Positions 28,108 through 37,391 of a DNA stretch of 64,000 nt are shown piece after piece. How positions within the stretch are numbered: position 1 is the first letter of the stretch; the number at the start of each line of letters is the position of its first letter. The position numbers and the translations under genes were made by a program. The notes beneath the pieces were generated by a model. It was not told the DNA's origin. It searched no databases and saw only the letters and a list, made by a program, of their open reading frames with translations. Location: positions 186,001 to 250,000 of the forward strand of contig DATNBU010000029.1 in assembly GCA_035571835.1 (NCBI GenBank). Reading direction: 5' to 3'. This DNA comes from Candidatus Limnocylindrales bacterium. GTDB lineage: Bacteria > Desulfobacterota > Binatia > UBA1149 > CAITLU01.

Positions 28108-28620
28108 ATGAGCCTCAAGCCTGCCCGTCATTTCAATCACATCGCATTTCCGACTGCGGATACCGCAGCGACCTGCCGCTTCTACACGGAAGTGCTCGGC
28201 ATGAAGCTGGTCGGCGCCGTGCGCCCGGACCTGGCCGAGACCACCGGCGAAGCGCATCCGCACATCCATACGTTCTTCGCGACCGACAGCGGCGAATGCA
28301 TCGCGTTCTTCGAGATTCCGGGATTCCGCCCGGACCCGAACAAGGACCGTGCACCGGCGTTCACGCGCCACATCGCATTCGGCGTGGACGCCGAAGACGA
28401 GATGCTCGGCTGGCAGAAGCGCCTTCGCGAGAGCGGCGTCGACGTCAGCAAGGTCATCGACCACGGCGGCATCTGGAAGTCGATCTATTTTCCGGATCCG
28501 AACGGGCTGCTGCTCGAGATCACGTTCCAGACGCGGCCTCTCGGCGCCGGCGACGCCAGCCAGGCGGCTTCGATGGTCGAAGAGTGGAACCGCACGCACG
28601 GCGGCTGGGCAAAGCCTTAG
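28108..28620 (+). CDS. VOC superfamily (glyoxalase/dioxygenase-like) protein
   Basis: 170 residues with two beta-alpha-beta-beta-beta modules: HFNHIAFPTADTAATCRFY in the first, and TRHIAFGVDAEDEM and FPDPNGLLLEITF in the second. The His and Glu positions that bind a divalent metal in this family (H in FNHIAF, H in TRHIAF, E in LLEITF) are present. It starts 4 bases after the HAD-PlsC stop and is certainly in that operon. Substrate unknown; extradiol dioxygenase or lyase activity is possible. Confidence 0.82.
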   Translation: MSLKPARHFNHIAFPTADTAATCRFYTEVLGMKLVGAVRPDLAETTGEAHPHIHTFFATDSGECIAFFEIPGFRPDPNKDRAPAFTRHIAFGVDAEDEMLGWQKRLRESGVDVSKVIDHGGIWKSIYFPDPNGLLLEITFQTRPLGAGDASQAASMVEEWNRTHGGWAKP

Positions 28621-28650
28621 GGGTTTCGCCCAGCCGCTCTGTCTGCGCGT

Positions 28651-29868
28651 CTACGCCGGCTCGTCCGCCGGCAGCGCGAACCCGGTCGTGCGCGCGAGCA
28701 CGACGAACGCAGCAGTCGCCGACACCGCTCCGATCGCGAACACCGCCGAAAATCCCGCCGCTTCGGCAACCGGTCCGAGCGCGGCCGCCCCGCCCCATGC
28801 GCCGAGATTGAACGTGCCGGCGAAGACGGTCATCAGCCGCCCGCGTTCGGCGGTGACCGTGTGCTCGATCGCCAGCGCATTGAGAGCCGGGAACAGCACC
28901 CCGTGCGCGAAGCCGAAGACCGCGCCGATCGCGACCAGCGATGTCGGCCCGAAACACGCCACGTACGCGACGATCAGCACGTACGGAACGAGCGCGGCCA
29001 CGGCAACGCGCCGCCTTCCGTAGCGATCCGGAACCCAGCCGGCGAACAGGCGCACCGTACACGCCGCTGCCGCGTACGCGACGAAGAACGATCCGACGTC
29101 GCGGTAGCCCGCGGCGAGCGCGGCCGGCTGCAGAAACGTGAACATCGATGCGAACGCGATCGCGGTCAGGAACGTGACGCTCGCGTAAGCCTTCGTCGTG
29201 CTGCGCCTCACGACGGCGAGCAACGAGCCGCCGGCCGAGCGCACCACGCGCCGCTTCGACGTGGTCTCGAGCACGAGCGCGGCCGAGATCAGAGCAGCCA
29301 GCGCCGCCAGCGTGAACGCCGCAGACCAGCCGGCGGCGCGCGCGAGCGGTTCGTCGATCGCCGGTGCGATCGCATTCATGATCAGCATGCTGCTGCCGGC
29401 CAGCCCCACGGCCTCGCCGAGCCTCTCCGCGGGCGCGAGCTCGCAGACCAGCGTCGAGAACGACGCCATCTGCATCGTGAATGCGACGCCCTGGAGGATG
29501 CGCAGCACATAGACCATCGGCCCGAGCGAATTCGCGAGCGCGAATCCGATCGACGTTGCGGCCAGCAGGAACGCCGACGCCGCGAACATGCGCCGCCGCG
29601 AGACGCGGTCGATGCACGCGCCGACGGCAACACTGGTGATCACCGAGGAAATCCCGAACACGCCGGCTGCCCAGCCGATCTGCGAAGGCGTCGCGCCGAA
29701 CTCGACGGCGAGATATTTCGGCATCAGGTGAAAGCTCGAGAACGAGAAGCCGTACGCGGAGCCGGCGACGAGCAGGCGCACGAAAGCGGGCGTCCACAGC
29801 AGCGTGCGCGGAGCCAGCTCTGCGGCGATACCGGGGGAAATTGTCGTCAGAACCGTACTCTCTCGCAT
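28651..29868 (-). CDS. MFS transporter
   Basis: 405 residues with about twelve hydrophobic segments. The loop 2-3 signature is ACIDRVSRRRMF and the matching loop 8-9 is GWVPDRYGRRRVAV, both typical of MFS proteins. The central loop is basic (ETTSKRRVVRSA). It resembles general drug/metabolite exporters or sugar-phosphate-type MFS members. Substrate cannot be told. It is convergent with the VOC gene, with only 30 bases between stops. Confidence 0.88.
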   Translation of the reverse strand: MRESTVLTTISPGIAAELAPRTLLWTPAFVRLLVAGSAYGFSFSSFHLMPKYLAVEFGATPSQIGWAAGVFGISSVITSVAVGACIDRVSRRRMFAASAFLLAATSIGFALANSLGPMVYVLRILQGVAFTMQMASFSTLVCELAPAERLGEAVGLAGSSMLIMNAIAPAIDEPLARAAGWSAAFTLAALAALISAALVLETTSKRRVVRSAGGSLLAVVRRSTTKAYASVTFLTAIAFASMFTFLQPAALAAGYRDVGSFFVAYAAAACTVRLFAGWVPDRYGRRRVAVAALVPYVLIVAYVACFGPTSLVAIGAVFGFAHGVLFPALNALAIEHTVTAERGRLMTVFAGTFNLGAWGGAAALGPVAEAAGFSAVFAIGAVSATAAFVVLARTTGFALPADEPA

Positions 29869-30149
29869 CGTCTCTCTCCGGACGAAACGCAGCTATGCGC
29901 TTCGGCATCGCCGAGGCCGGACCGGAAAGAGAAAGCGGAAAGGAGGAGGAGAAGACCGCTTCAACCTTCGGCCGGCTTCGGCGAAGGGTTGCGGTCGGTG
30001 ATGCTCAGCGCGTCAGACCAACCGCGACGCTTCAGCGCCATGCCAACGCATGTGCTGCGACGTTACTGGAAGGTTTTTGGCGGCGGCGAACATGACGATC
30101 GTGTTTGTACGCGGTCATGCGTTCGAGGTCAAGGCTCGTGCGAGTGTTT

Positions 30150-30488
30150 TCATGCGGATTCCGGCTCGGATCTGCGCTTCTTGTCGAGCTCTTCGACCAC
30201 CCACGAGTACGCCGCAACCGCGGGTGGAAGTCCGATCGTGCTGGCGGCTAGTGCGACGACGTGGCGGATTTCTGCGTCGCTGCACCCTGCCCCTTTGGCT
30301 TTTCGCACACTCGAATGCACCGAACCCTGCTTGCCCGCACCGATGGCGACGGCAAGCTTGAGCAGGCGAAGCTCGCGAGGGCCGAACGGTCCAGCCTCCT
30401 CTGCAACACGCATCGCTTCCCAGGCCTCGCCGAGTTTTGGAAATTCCTCGACGAAGCTCGCGTAGGTTTTCGGCGCCGGTCGATCCAT
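30150..30488 (-). CDS. Carboxymuconolactone decarboxylase-like protein without CxxC
   Basis: 112 residues of the CMD/AhpD fold: FVEEFPKLGEAWEAM, LRLLKLAVAIGAGKQGS, VHSSVRKAKGAGCSDAEI and HVVALAASTIGLPP. The peroxidase CxxC of AhpD is replaced by GSVHS, so disulfide chemistry is unlikely. The His that remains matches the non-redox branch. ATG at 30488 has AAGGAGA at ideal spacing. It is 65 bases downstream of the dehydrogenase on the same strand. Confidence 0.82.
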   Translation of the reverse strand: MDRPAPKTYASFVEEFPKLGEAWEAMRVAEEAGPFGPRELRLLKLAVAIGAGKQGSVHSSVRKAKGAGCSDAEIRHVVALAASTIGLPPAVAAYSWVVEELDKKRRSEPESA

Positions 30489-30553
30489 TGCGATCTCTCC
30501 TTCGTGGCAGCACGTCGCTGTCCATTGCTCGTTGCCGGCACGGCGTCGGCAGT

Positions 30554-31567
30554 TCAGCGGACGACGTTCTGCGGGCGGCCCTCCGCAAATGCGCGGATGT
30601 TGCGGACGGTAACTTCCATCAGACGCTTTCTCGCCGCCAGCGCTGCCCATGCAATGTGCGGCGTCACGAACGCCTTCGGATGCGATGCCAGCGGATGCGC
30701 AGCGGGCGGCGGTTCGGTCGATAGCACGTCGAGCGCCGCGTACGAAGGACGACCGGCGTCGAGGGCGGCCGCGAGCGCGACCTCATCGATGAGCGCACCC
30801 CGGGCCGTATTCACGAGGATGCTGCCGTCCTTCATCGTCGCGAGCAGCGCCGCGTCGACGAACCGCTCGTTGTCTGGCGTCAGCGGGCAATGCAGCGTGA
30901 CGATGTCCGAGCGCGCAAACAGGTCCGCGACCGTTGTCCAGGCAAAATCAGAATACGACGGCGCGTTGCTGCGCGTCGGGCTGTACGCGAGCACATGCAT
31001 CCCGAATGCATGGGCGAGCTCGCCCACCCGCTTTCCGATCGCTCCATGCCCGACGATGCCGATGGTTTTTCCGGCGAGCTCGACGAGCGGCCGTTTCCAG
31101 AACGAAAAATCCTTCGCGGCAGCCCATTCGCCATCGCGGACCGCGGCGACATGCTCACCGACGGCATTGGTGACTTCGAGGATGAGCGCGAAGACGTGCT
31201 GGGGCACAGACTCCGCCGCGTAACCCGGAACGTTGCAGACCGTCACGCCATGGCTGGTCGCAGCCGCGACATCGACCACGTTGACGCCGGTGGCAAGGAT
31301 ACAGACCAGCCGGAGGCCGGGAAGGCCGTCGAACGCATCCGCACCGAGGACGGTCTTGTTGGTCAGTATGACATCGGCGCCACGGGCCCGGACGGCGACG
31401 AGGTCGAACGGCGTGCGATCGTAGACTTCGACCGGACCGAGCTCGGCGACCGGTTCGAATGAGTTGTCGCCGGGATCGAGCGTCGCGCCGTCGAGCACGA
31501 CGATTTTTGAGAACCGCGGCGAGGCGGAGCCGTCATCCTTCGCCGGAATCACGAAACACGCTGCCAT
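30554..31567 (-). CDS. D-isomer-specific 2-hydroxyacid dehydrogenase (glycerate dehydrogenase-like)
   Basis: NAD-dependent reduction of a 2-oxoacid such as hydroxypyruvate. The 337 residues have CILATGVNVVDVAAA, the nucleotide fold GIVGHGAIGKRVGE, the catalytic Arg in VNTARGALID, Glu in LDVLSTEPP and His in VTPHIAWA. The Glu-His-Arg set is complete. The annotated ATG has no strong ribosome binding site, and conservation starts near residue 21 (KIVVLDGATL). Confidence 0.9.
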   Translation of the reverse strand: MAACFVIPAKDDGSASPRFSKIVVLDGATLDPGDNSFEPVAELGPVEVYDRTPFDLVAVRARGADVILTNKTVLGADAFDGLPGLRLVCILATGVNVVDVAAATSHGVTVCNVPGYAAESVPQHVFALILEVTNAVGEHVAAVRDGEWAAAKDFSFWKRPLVELAGKTIGIVGHGAIGKRVGELAHAFGMHVLAYSPTRSNAPSYSDFAWTTVADLFARSDIVTLHCPLTPDNERFVDAALLATMKDGSILVNTARGALIDEVALAAALDAGRPSYAALDVLSTEPPPAAHPLASHPKAFVTPHIAWAALAARKRLMEVTVRNIRAFAEGRPQNVVR

Positions 31568-31751
31568 CGCGAGGATGACGCGTGGACACTGACAGAAAAG
31601 TCAACAAAGTCGCGAGTCTGGTGATGAAAGTAACAGCCGGACATTCCCTGTTGCCGTAGCGTCGACCCCCGATGTAAGACGCGGTCCACCGGTCGTGATC
31701 TCGCGGGGGATCAGGACCGATTTTCGGTTCGTCAGCAAAAAGGAGCTTCTC

Positions 31752-34394
31752 ATGGCGCACTACTCGCGGCTCATCCTTACCTCGACCGCTTTTGGTACAA
31801 TTCTCGTGTTCACTTCCGGAGTGGCCAGCGCCGCCTTCGACAGCGACACGCTCCGCTGCCGCGCGGCTGTCGCAAAGTCCGGCGTCAAACTGACCAAATC
31901 CGTCCTCAAGGGGCTCGCGAGCTGCCACAAGACCGAAAACGGCGGCACCGACGTTTCGAGCGACTGCAACGACTCCATAACCGCCGATATCGGCGGGAAA
32001 ATCGAGGTGGCAAGAAACAAGTTCACTGCCTCAGTCGAAAAGAAATGCGAGAACGTCGCTCCGGCGGACGCACTCTATGCGAGCTGCCCGATTCCTTGCG
32101 ACACGGACGCTCCAAGCGTTTCGACGTTTGATGACGTCGCGACCTGCCTCCTTTGCATGGACCATGCGAGGCTCAAGGCATTCGCGGAGGAGGCCTACGG
32201 TTCCCCGGCGAACGCGTCGCTTACCGACGGCGAAATCCGCTGCCACCAGTCGATCATCAAGGCCAGCGCCAAACTGCTCACCTCCGCGCTGAAGTCCGTC
32301 GCAACGTGTCAGACCACCGATGAGGAGAGCGGGATCACGACCATCGATCACTGCACGGACACACAGTATGTCTCGCTCATCAGCACGGCCCACAGCCGCG
32401 CGTATGACATGATCGCGACCGGTGCGTGCGCCGATGCGACCCTGACTCCTGCGCTCGATCCCTGCGGCGGATCCTTGAGCGCCGCCAGCCTTGCATCCTG
32501 CGTGACACTCCAGGCGGACAACTCAGCCCAGCTTCTGGTTTCGCGATACCTCGAGCTTCCCACGACGACCACCACAACGACGACGACCACCACGACCACG
32601 ACGCTTCCTTCGTCCATCGCGGCATGCCCTGGCAGCGCCGAAATCGTCACCGATGCCGGATACGGTTCGACCTGCAGCTCCAACGTCGATTGCGACGCTC
32701 CGCGCACCTGCGATTCGCTGGCCGGGCGCTGCACGACTGCGACACGGTTGGCGCTCGGAACGTCCGGCATCGGTCACGGGAAAGACACGAATGACGGCGA
32801 CAAGCTCGACGTCCTGCTGTCGTGCCCGGGACCGGCGGGCCCCGGTTGCGGCGAGTGCGCAGTGGCGGGTATCGACCCCGCCGCCGACAACTGTCGTTGC
32901 AGCAATTCGAACGGCGTCTGCACCGGCATGTCCGATTCCTCCGCCGATTGCCCGATGTGCGGCCCGGGCCCGAAACGCGGTCTTCCATGTACGCTCGACG
33001 CGGAGTGCTCGGTGTCCGGAGGCTGTGCCCGCCACTGCCTGTCTCCGTCCTCGCAGACATGCACGTCGAATGCCGACTGTCCGGGCAGCGCGTGCTCGTC
33101 GCTTACCAAGTGCAGCAACAATGCGATGTGCAGCACCAACGCGGATTGCACGGGAACGTGCTCTGGCCAGGCGGCATGCGATTGCTTCGTCGACACGCCG
33201 ACTCCGCTGGTCTTCGGCGGAACGCCGGCATGCCTGCTCACCAAGCTCTCGCAGGACATCGCCGGCACCCTCAACGTGGATTCCGGAAGCAGTGCGCTGG
33301 CGATGCACACGCGGCTCGTCACCTACCTCGGGGACCTCGTCGTTCGGCCGTGTCCGGTATGCGGCGGCGTCTGCAGCAACAACTCCGCGCTCGCATGCAC
33401 GATCGACAGCGACTGCGACGTCGGGAACTCGTGCATTCAGGATACACCGGGGGACGAGATCCGCGGGGGGCTCTGCATCGGCGGCAGAAACGCGGGAGCG
33501 AGTTGCGACGTGGACGCGACCAACTCGAGCCTGCCGGCGCATGCCGACGCCGCGGGAGGAGGCGGTTACAGCTACGACTGCCTGCCACACATCGGGAAAA
33601 ACGTATCGGGTACCGGGCTGCCGCAAGACTACGTGCTCACGACCGGATCGAGCTCCATGACGGCAACCGTGCCGTGCGGGATCGATCCGGACGAGAATTG
33701 CCTGTGCCGCGTCTGCGTGGGGTCGGAGCAAGGATGCAACAGCGACTCCGACTGTTCGGGCGTCGCCAGCACGTGTGCCGGATCGAGCAGCCTGACGTGC
33801 AGCTCGGACCTCGACTGCCAGAACGTCGCGGCCGGCACCTGCTCGCCGAGCGTCCACCGATGCACGCAGGCATTGTCCGTCACGTGCACGTCCAACAGCG
33901 ACTGCAGGCAAATTCCTGACCTCGGCCCTTGCACTGCATCCACGTGCTCTACCGATTCTTTCGGTCAGGATTCCGAGCCCAACTCCTGCGACGGTTTCGC
34001 ATGCACGGATCTTGGAGGTGGCGAGGGCCAGTGCACGACCGGCCCGGACGACTTCTACTGCGACGCGATCGTGCATGCCGACGGCAGCGGCATGCTCGCG
34101 TGCGGCTCGAACACGGACTGTGATCCGCTCAATGTCGGTGTCGATGCCGGGGATTGCACGATCACGGAGCGGCGAGAGTGTTTCGCCGGCACGATCAGTG
34201 CGACGGGATCGCCGGATCCGCAGCACCCTGTGGCCGTCGAAACGCACTGCCTGCCGTCGACCGCGAACGCCGGAGTGAACAACGTTCTCGGACTTCCCGG
34301 AGCGGTCCGAAAGGTCGCGCAGCAGGAGCTCACTAGCTTCTGCTCCACGTCCCCGACGACTCCATACACGCCGGGAGGCGGAAGCTGCCCGTAA
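31752..34394 (+). CDS. Large exported Cys-rich protein with poly-Thr linker
   Basis: 880 residues from ATG 31752, chosen because AAAAAGGAG sits at ideal spacing and a signal peptide follows (LTSTAFGTILVFTSGVASA). Residues ~25-265 hold two related helical cysteine units (LTKSVLKGLASCHK and LLTSALKSVATCQ). A run of 15 Thr (~271-285) is a likely glycosylated or extended linker. The rest holds many short modules of type C-x-S/T-N-x-D-C (CSSNVDCDAPRTC, CTSNADCPGSAC, CSTNADCTGTC, CTIDSDCDVGNSC, CNSDSDCSG, CTSNSDCRQ), like EGF- or Dickkopf-like disulfide knots. Function unknown; probably surface or periplasmic. No anchor was seen. Confidence 0.82.
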   Translation: MAHYSRLILTSTAFGTILVFTSGVASAAFDSDTLRCRAAVAKSGVKLTKSVLKGLASCHKTENGGTDVSSDCNDSITADIGGKIEVARNKFTASVEKKCENVAPADALYASCPIPCDTDAPSVSTFDDVATCLLCMDHARLKAFAEEAYGSPANASLTDGEIRCHQSIIKASAKLLTSALKSVATCQTTDEESGITTIDHCTDTQYVSLISTAHSRAYDMIATGACADATLTPALDPCGGSLSAASLASCVTLQADNSAQLLVSRYLELPTTTTTTTTTTTTTTLPSSIAACPGSAEIVTDAGYGSTCSSNVDCDAPRTCDSLAGRCTTATRLALGTSGIGHGKDTNDGDKLDVLLSCPGPAGPGCGECAVAGIDPAADNCRCSNSNGVCTGMSDSSADCPMCGPGPKRGLPCTLDAECSVSGGCARHCLSPSSQTCTSNADCPGSACSSLTKCSNNAMCSTNADCTGTCSGQAACDCFVDTPTPLVFGGTPACLLTKLSQDIAGTLNVDSGSSALAMHTRLVTYLGDLVVRPCPVCGGVCSNNSALACTIDSDCDVGNSCIQDTPGDEIRGGLCIGGRNAGASCDVDATNSSLPAHADAAGGGGYSYDCLPHIGKNVSGTGLPQDYVLTTGSSSMTATVPCGIDPDENCLCRVCVGSEQGCNSDSDCSGVASTCAGSSSLTCSSDLDCQNVAAGTCSPSVHRCTQALSVTCTSNSDCRQIPDLGPCTASTCSTDSFGQDSEPNSCDGFACTDLGGGEGQCTTGPDDFYCDAIVHADGSGMLACGSNTDCDPLNVGVDAGDCTITERRECFAGTISATGSPDPQHPVAVETHCLPSTANAGVNNVLGLPGAVRKVAQQELTSFCSTSPTTPYTPGGGSCP

Positions 34395-34452
34395 CGACGT
34401 AACAGTTACGAAGATCCGCGGCGGGCAAACCCTCCACGCCGAGGATCGAGTC

Positions 34453-34483
34453 GACGCCCCGGTGCTCGCGCGCCCGGGGCGTC
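34453..34483. terminator. GC-rich hairpin between convergent genes
   Basis: GACGCCCCGG (34453-34462) pairs perfectly with CCGGGGCGTC (34474-34483) around an 11-base loop, followed by GTCGTTTG. It lies 59 bases after the Cys-rich gene and 17 bases before the end of the convergent crotonase gene, so it can serve both. Confidence 0.6.
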
Positions 34484-34499
34484 GTCGTTTGCGTCGGAC

Positions 34500-35186
34500 T
34501 TACTTCGGCATCGCGACGGCGTCCGTGCACGTCAGATCCGTGAGCAGCGCGGCGTAAAGACCTTTCTTGAGCGCCTTGCACGCGTCGCGGCTCTTGCCGG
34601 CGAGCGGTCGCACCCGTTCCACAGCGCTCGAAATGACCTCGGCGTCGGCCGCTGCCTGGTCGACGATTCCCATCCGCACGCAATCGTCGGCGCCGAAGCG
34701 TCCGCCCGTCAGCACCGTTTCGCGGAACGCGCGCGGGCCGATCTTCTCCTTGATGAGCGACGTCATGCCGAGCACCAGCGGCATTCCGAGATCGAGCTCG
34801 GGCAGACAGAAGAAGCCGCGATCGCTTCGCATCACGCGCCAGTCGTGCGCGAGCGCGAGCATGCCGCCGCCGGCAAATGCGTGGCCGCCGATCGCCGCGC
34901 AGGTCGGGAATGGAAAGGCAACGATGCGCGCAAACAGCGCGAGCACGGTCGCGAGGAACCTCATCGCATCGGCGTGCTCCTGTTGCGAGAGCCAGTCGAG
35001 GTCGAGGCCGTTCGAGTAGAACTTTCCTTCCCCGGTCGTCACCAGCGCCGCGGCGCCGCGACAGGCTTCGACCTCGTCGAGCGCCGCGTTCATTGCGCCG
35101 ATGAAATCCGGATTGAAACGATTCTCGCCGGTCTTCATGCGCAGCACGAAGACGTCGCCGTCACGGCTCAGGTCGAGCTCGGCCAT
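34500..35186 (-). CDS. Enoyl-CoA hydratase/isomerase family protein
   Basis: Crotonase fold of 228 residues. GKFYSNGLDLDWL and AIGGHAFAGGGMLALAHDW form the oxyanion hole, followed by LPELDLGMPLVLGMTSL. The SNGLDLDW pattern resembles delta3,delta2-enoyl-CoA isomerases more than hydratases, so double-bond shifting of unsaturated acyl-CoA is my preferred role. ATG at 35186 has GGAGGGG upstream. It is downstream of the SCP-x thiolase on the same strand. Confidence 0.87.
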   Translation of the reverse strand: MAELDLSRDGDVFVLRMKTGENRFNPDFIGAMNAALDEVEACRGAAALVTTGEGKFYSNGLDLDWLSQQEHADAMRFLATVLALFARIVAFPFPTCAAIGGHAFAGGGMLALAHDWRVMRSDRGFFCLPELDLGMPLVLGMTSLIKEKIGPRAFRETVLTGGRFGADDCVRMGIVDQAAADAEVISSAVERVRPLAGKSRDACKALKKGLYAALLTDLTCTDAVAMPK

Positions 35187-35322
35187 GCTGTCCCCTCCTT
35201 CTCGCGAGTCGGCGGTTCCCACGCCCGCGACATCGTGTGGATGCCGCAGGCGCTGGAACGTTTCGCCCGATGTGTCCGTGCCGACAAATGGCAATCGACG
35301 CGGACGAAGAATCGAAGAGCCT

Positions 35323-36510
35323 TCAGTCGCGGCGATACATCGTCACGACGGCCGCGCCGCCGAGACCGAGGTTGTGCTGGAGCGCAACTTTCGCACCGGC
35401 GACCTGGCGCTTGTCGGCCTCGCCGCGAAGCTGCCAGTTGAGCTCCGCGCACTGCGCGAGGCCGGTGGCGCCGAGAGGATGTCCCTTCGAGATCAGCCCG
35501 CCCGACGGATTGACGACCCACTTGCCGCCGTACGTGACGGCGCCCGAGTCGATCAGCTCGCCGCCTTTTCCTTCCTCGCAAAGGCCGAGCGCCTCGTAGG
35601 TGATGAGCTCGTTGCACGAGAAGCAGTCGTGCAGCTCGATCACCTGGACGTCCTTCGCGCCGAGGCCGGCCTGCTTGTAGACCTTCTCGGCGGCCGTGCG
35701 CGTCATATCGGAACCGACCAGCTTGATGCACGAATGCTCTTCGAACGTCGACGGGAAGTCGGTGGCCATCGCCATGCCGGCGATCTCGACCGCGTTCTTC
35801 TCGAGGCCGTGTTTCTTGACGAAGTCTTCGCTGGCGAGAATCGCGGCGCCCGCGCCGTCGGACGTGGGGCAGCATTGCAGCTTGGTGAGCGGGCCGTAGA
35901 CGGTCGGCGCGTTGAGGATGTCCTGAAGCGAATACTCGTCGCGGAACTGCGAGTACGGGTTGTTGACCGAGTGTTTGTGGTTCTTCTGGCCGATGCGCGC
36001 GAACGATTCGGCGGTCGTTCCGTACTTCTCCATGTGCTCGATTCCGGCGTTGCCGAAGAACTGCGGCGCGCCGGGAGCGCTCGCAAAACCGCGCAGCGAC
36101 ACCATCTCGCCGAAGTGCTTGTCCATCGGGTTGGTGCGGTCCTGGAACTTCATCCCGAGCGAGCCCTTCTCCATCTTCTCGAAGCCGAGCGCCATCGTGC
36201 AGTCGGCGAGGCCGCCTTCGATGAACTGCTTGGCCATGAAGAGAGCGGTCGAACCGGTCGAGCAGTTGTTGTTGACGTTGTAGATCGGCACGCCGGTGAT
36301 CCCGAGCTCGTAGACGGCGCGCTGGCCGGCGGTCGAGTCGCCGTAGCAGTAGCCGACCGCGACCTGGTCGATCTTGTCGAACGAAACTCCTGCATCGGCG
36401 AGCGCCTTGGTTCCCGCTTCCCTGGCCATGTCGGGATAGTCCCAGGCTTTCGATCCGGGCTTTTCGAACTTGGTCATGCCGACGCCGACGACGAATACTT
36501 TCCTGCCCAT
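35323..36510 (-). CDS. SCP-x/lipid-transfer-type thiolase
   Basis: 395 residues of the SCP-x thiolase group that cleaves branched or sterol-derived 3-ketoacyl-CoA. The nucleophile Cys is in [12 protein letters not shown]. The GHP His is in [15 protein letters not shown], and HDCFSCNE is also conserved, so the catalytic set looks complete, unlike the two thiolase-like genes at 46.5-48.7 kb. ATG at 36510 has GGAG 6 bases upstream. It is divergent from the HadA/HadB-like pair, with enoyl-CoA isomerase downstream. Confidence 0.92.
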   Translation of the reverse strand: MGRKVFVVGVGMTKFEKPGSKAWDYPDMAREAGTKALADAGVSFDKIDQVAVGYCYGDSTAGQRAVYELGITGVPIYNVNNNCSTGSTALFMAKQFIEGGLADCTMALGFEKMEKGSLGMKFQDRTNPMDKHFGEMVSLRGFASAPGAPQFFGNAGIEHMEKYGTTAESFARIGQKNHKHSVNNPYSQFRDEYSLQDILNAPTVYGPLTKLQCCPTSDGAGAAILASEDFVKKHGLEKNAVEIAGMAMATDFPSTFEEHSCIKLVGSDMTRTAAEKVYKQAGLGAKDVQVIELHDCFSCNELITYEALGLCEEGKGGELIDSGAVTYGGKWVVNPSGGLISKGHPLGATGLAQCAELNWQLRGEADKRQVAGAKVALQHNLGLGGAAVVTMYRRD

Positions 36511-36838
36511 GGAGATCTCCGTTTCTCGGTCCCGCTTCGCGAGGCCTTTGTTAGAGGCCGTGCTTCTCACGGCCGATGGTCCCTGGCCGTGCGATGGCAT
36601 CGGCCGGTGATGTGGTCCGGGCCGTCGGGGCCCGTGGTGCACGATCTTGCAGTTATCCGAACACCCCGTCGAAAGCGAGCACGCGGACAGGCTGCGTGCA
36701 GATGCCCGAATCACCGGGCTTCGGGCGTCCCTGCTCCCTGCCTCCGGCCGCATGCCGGCCGACCCGTCCGTTGCGCTGCCCGGGGCGCGCTGGTTGAATC
36801 CGCCGCCTTCCGGATCCCGACCGGCGAGAGGAGAAGCC
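36511..36838. other. Divergent intergenic region, thiolase and dehydratase genes
   Basis: 328 bases between the thiolase start (minus) and the HadA-like GTG (plus). An open frame crosses it but has no family character. I see the two ribosome binding sites and no operator matching the KstR-type box. Promoters for both directions should be here but are not recognisable by eye. Confidence 0.5.
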
Positions 36839-37336
36839 GTGGCCGAAAAAATCGAGCTGACCGACGAAATGAAGTCCCAGATCGGAAAGGAATCCCCGCC
36901 GTGGGATTTCGAGGTGACGACGACGAGCGTGCGCATGTTCGCGCGCGGCGTCGGCTACACCGATCCGGTCTACTACGACGTCGAGGCGGCGCGGAAGGCC
37001 GGCTATCCGAACCTGCCGGCGCCGCCGACCTATCTCGGCTCGGCGGTGTTTCTGCCCGGCCGCTCGAGCGATACGTTCAGCGGACCGACGGAAGGAATCC
37101 CGTCGGTCAACCATGGCCTGAAGGGCCTTCTCGACGGCGGCACCGAGACCGAATACCTCGAACCGATCTGCGCCGGTGACACGCTGGTGGCCGTGCAGAA
37201 GCTCGAGGACATGAAGGTCGCGAACAGCACGGCGCTCGGCGGAAAAATGCTCGTCGTCACTGTCGGAACCACCTACACGAACAAGGCGAGCGGCAAGCTC
37301 GCCGCCAGACAGACTTCGCAGGTCATCTACTACTGA
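36839..37336 (+). CDS. MaoC-like dehydratase N-terminal-type subunit (HadA-like)
   Basis: 165 residues of the FAS1/MaoC N-terminal hotdog family: [41 protein letters not shown] and [14 protein letters not shown]. Such subunits lack the catalytic Asp/His and pair with a HadB-like subunit to hydrate or dehydrate 2-enoyl thioesters. The HadB-like partner follows after 55 bases. GTG at 36839 is chosen for AGAGGAG upstream; the open frame extends to 36647. Confidence 0.87.
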   Translation: MAEKIELTDEMKSQIGKESPPWDFEVTTTSVRMFARGVGYTDPVYYDVEAARKAGYPNLPAPPTYLGSAVFLPGRSSDTFSGPTEGIPSVNHGLKGLLDGGTETEYLEPICAGDTLVAVQKLEDMKVANSTALGGKMLVVTVGTTYTNKASGKLAARQTSQVIYY

Positions 37337-37391
37337 CGATCGGACGACGGACGCGGAAACGCGGCCGCACCGCGAGCGACGGAGACCACGC

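Noticed and set aside
32523-34247. 574-codon open frame antisense to the Cys-rich gene
   Set aside because: The composition is Arg/Ala/Val-rich and without motifs. The plus-strand gene has a signal peptide, strong ribosome binding site and Cys modules.
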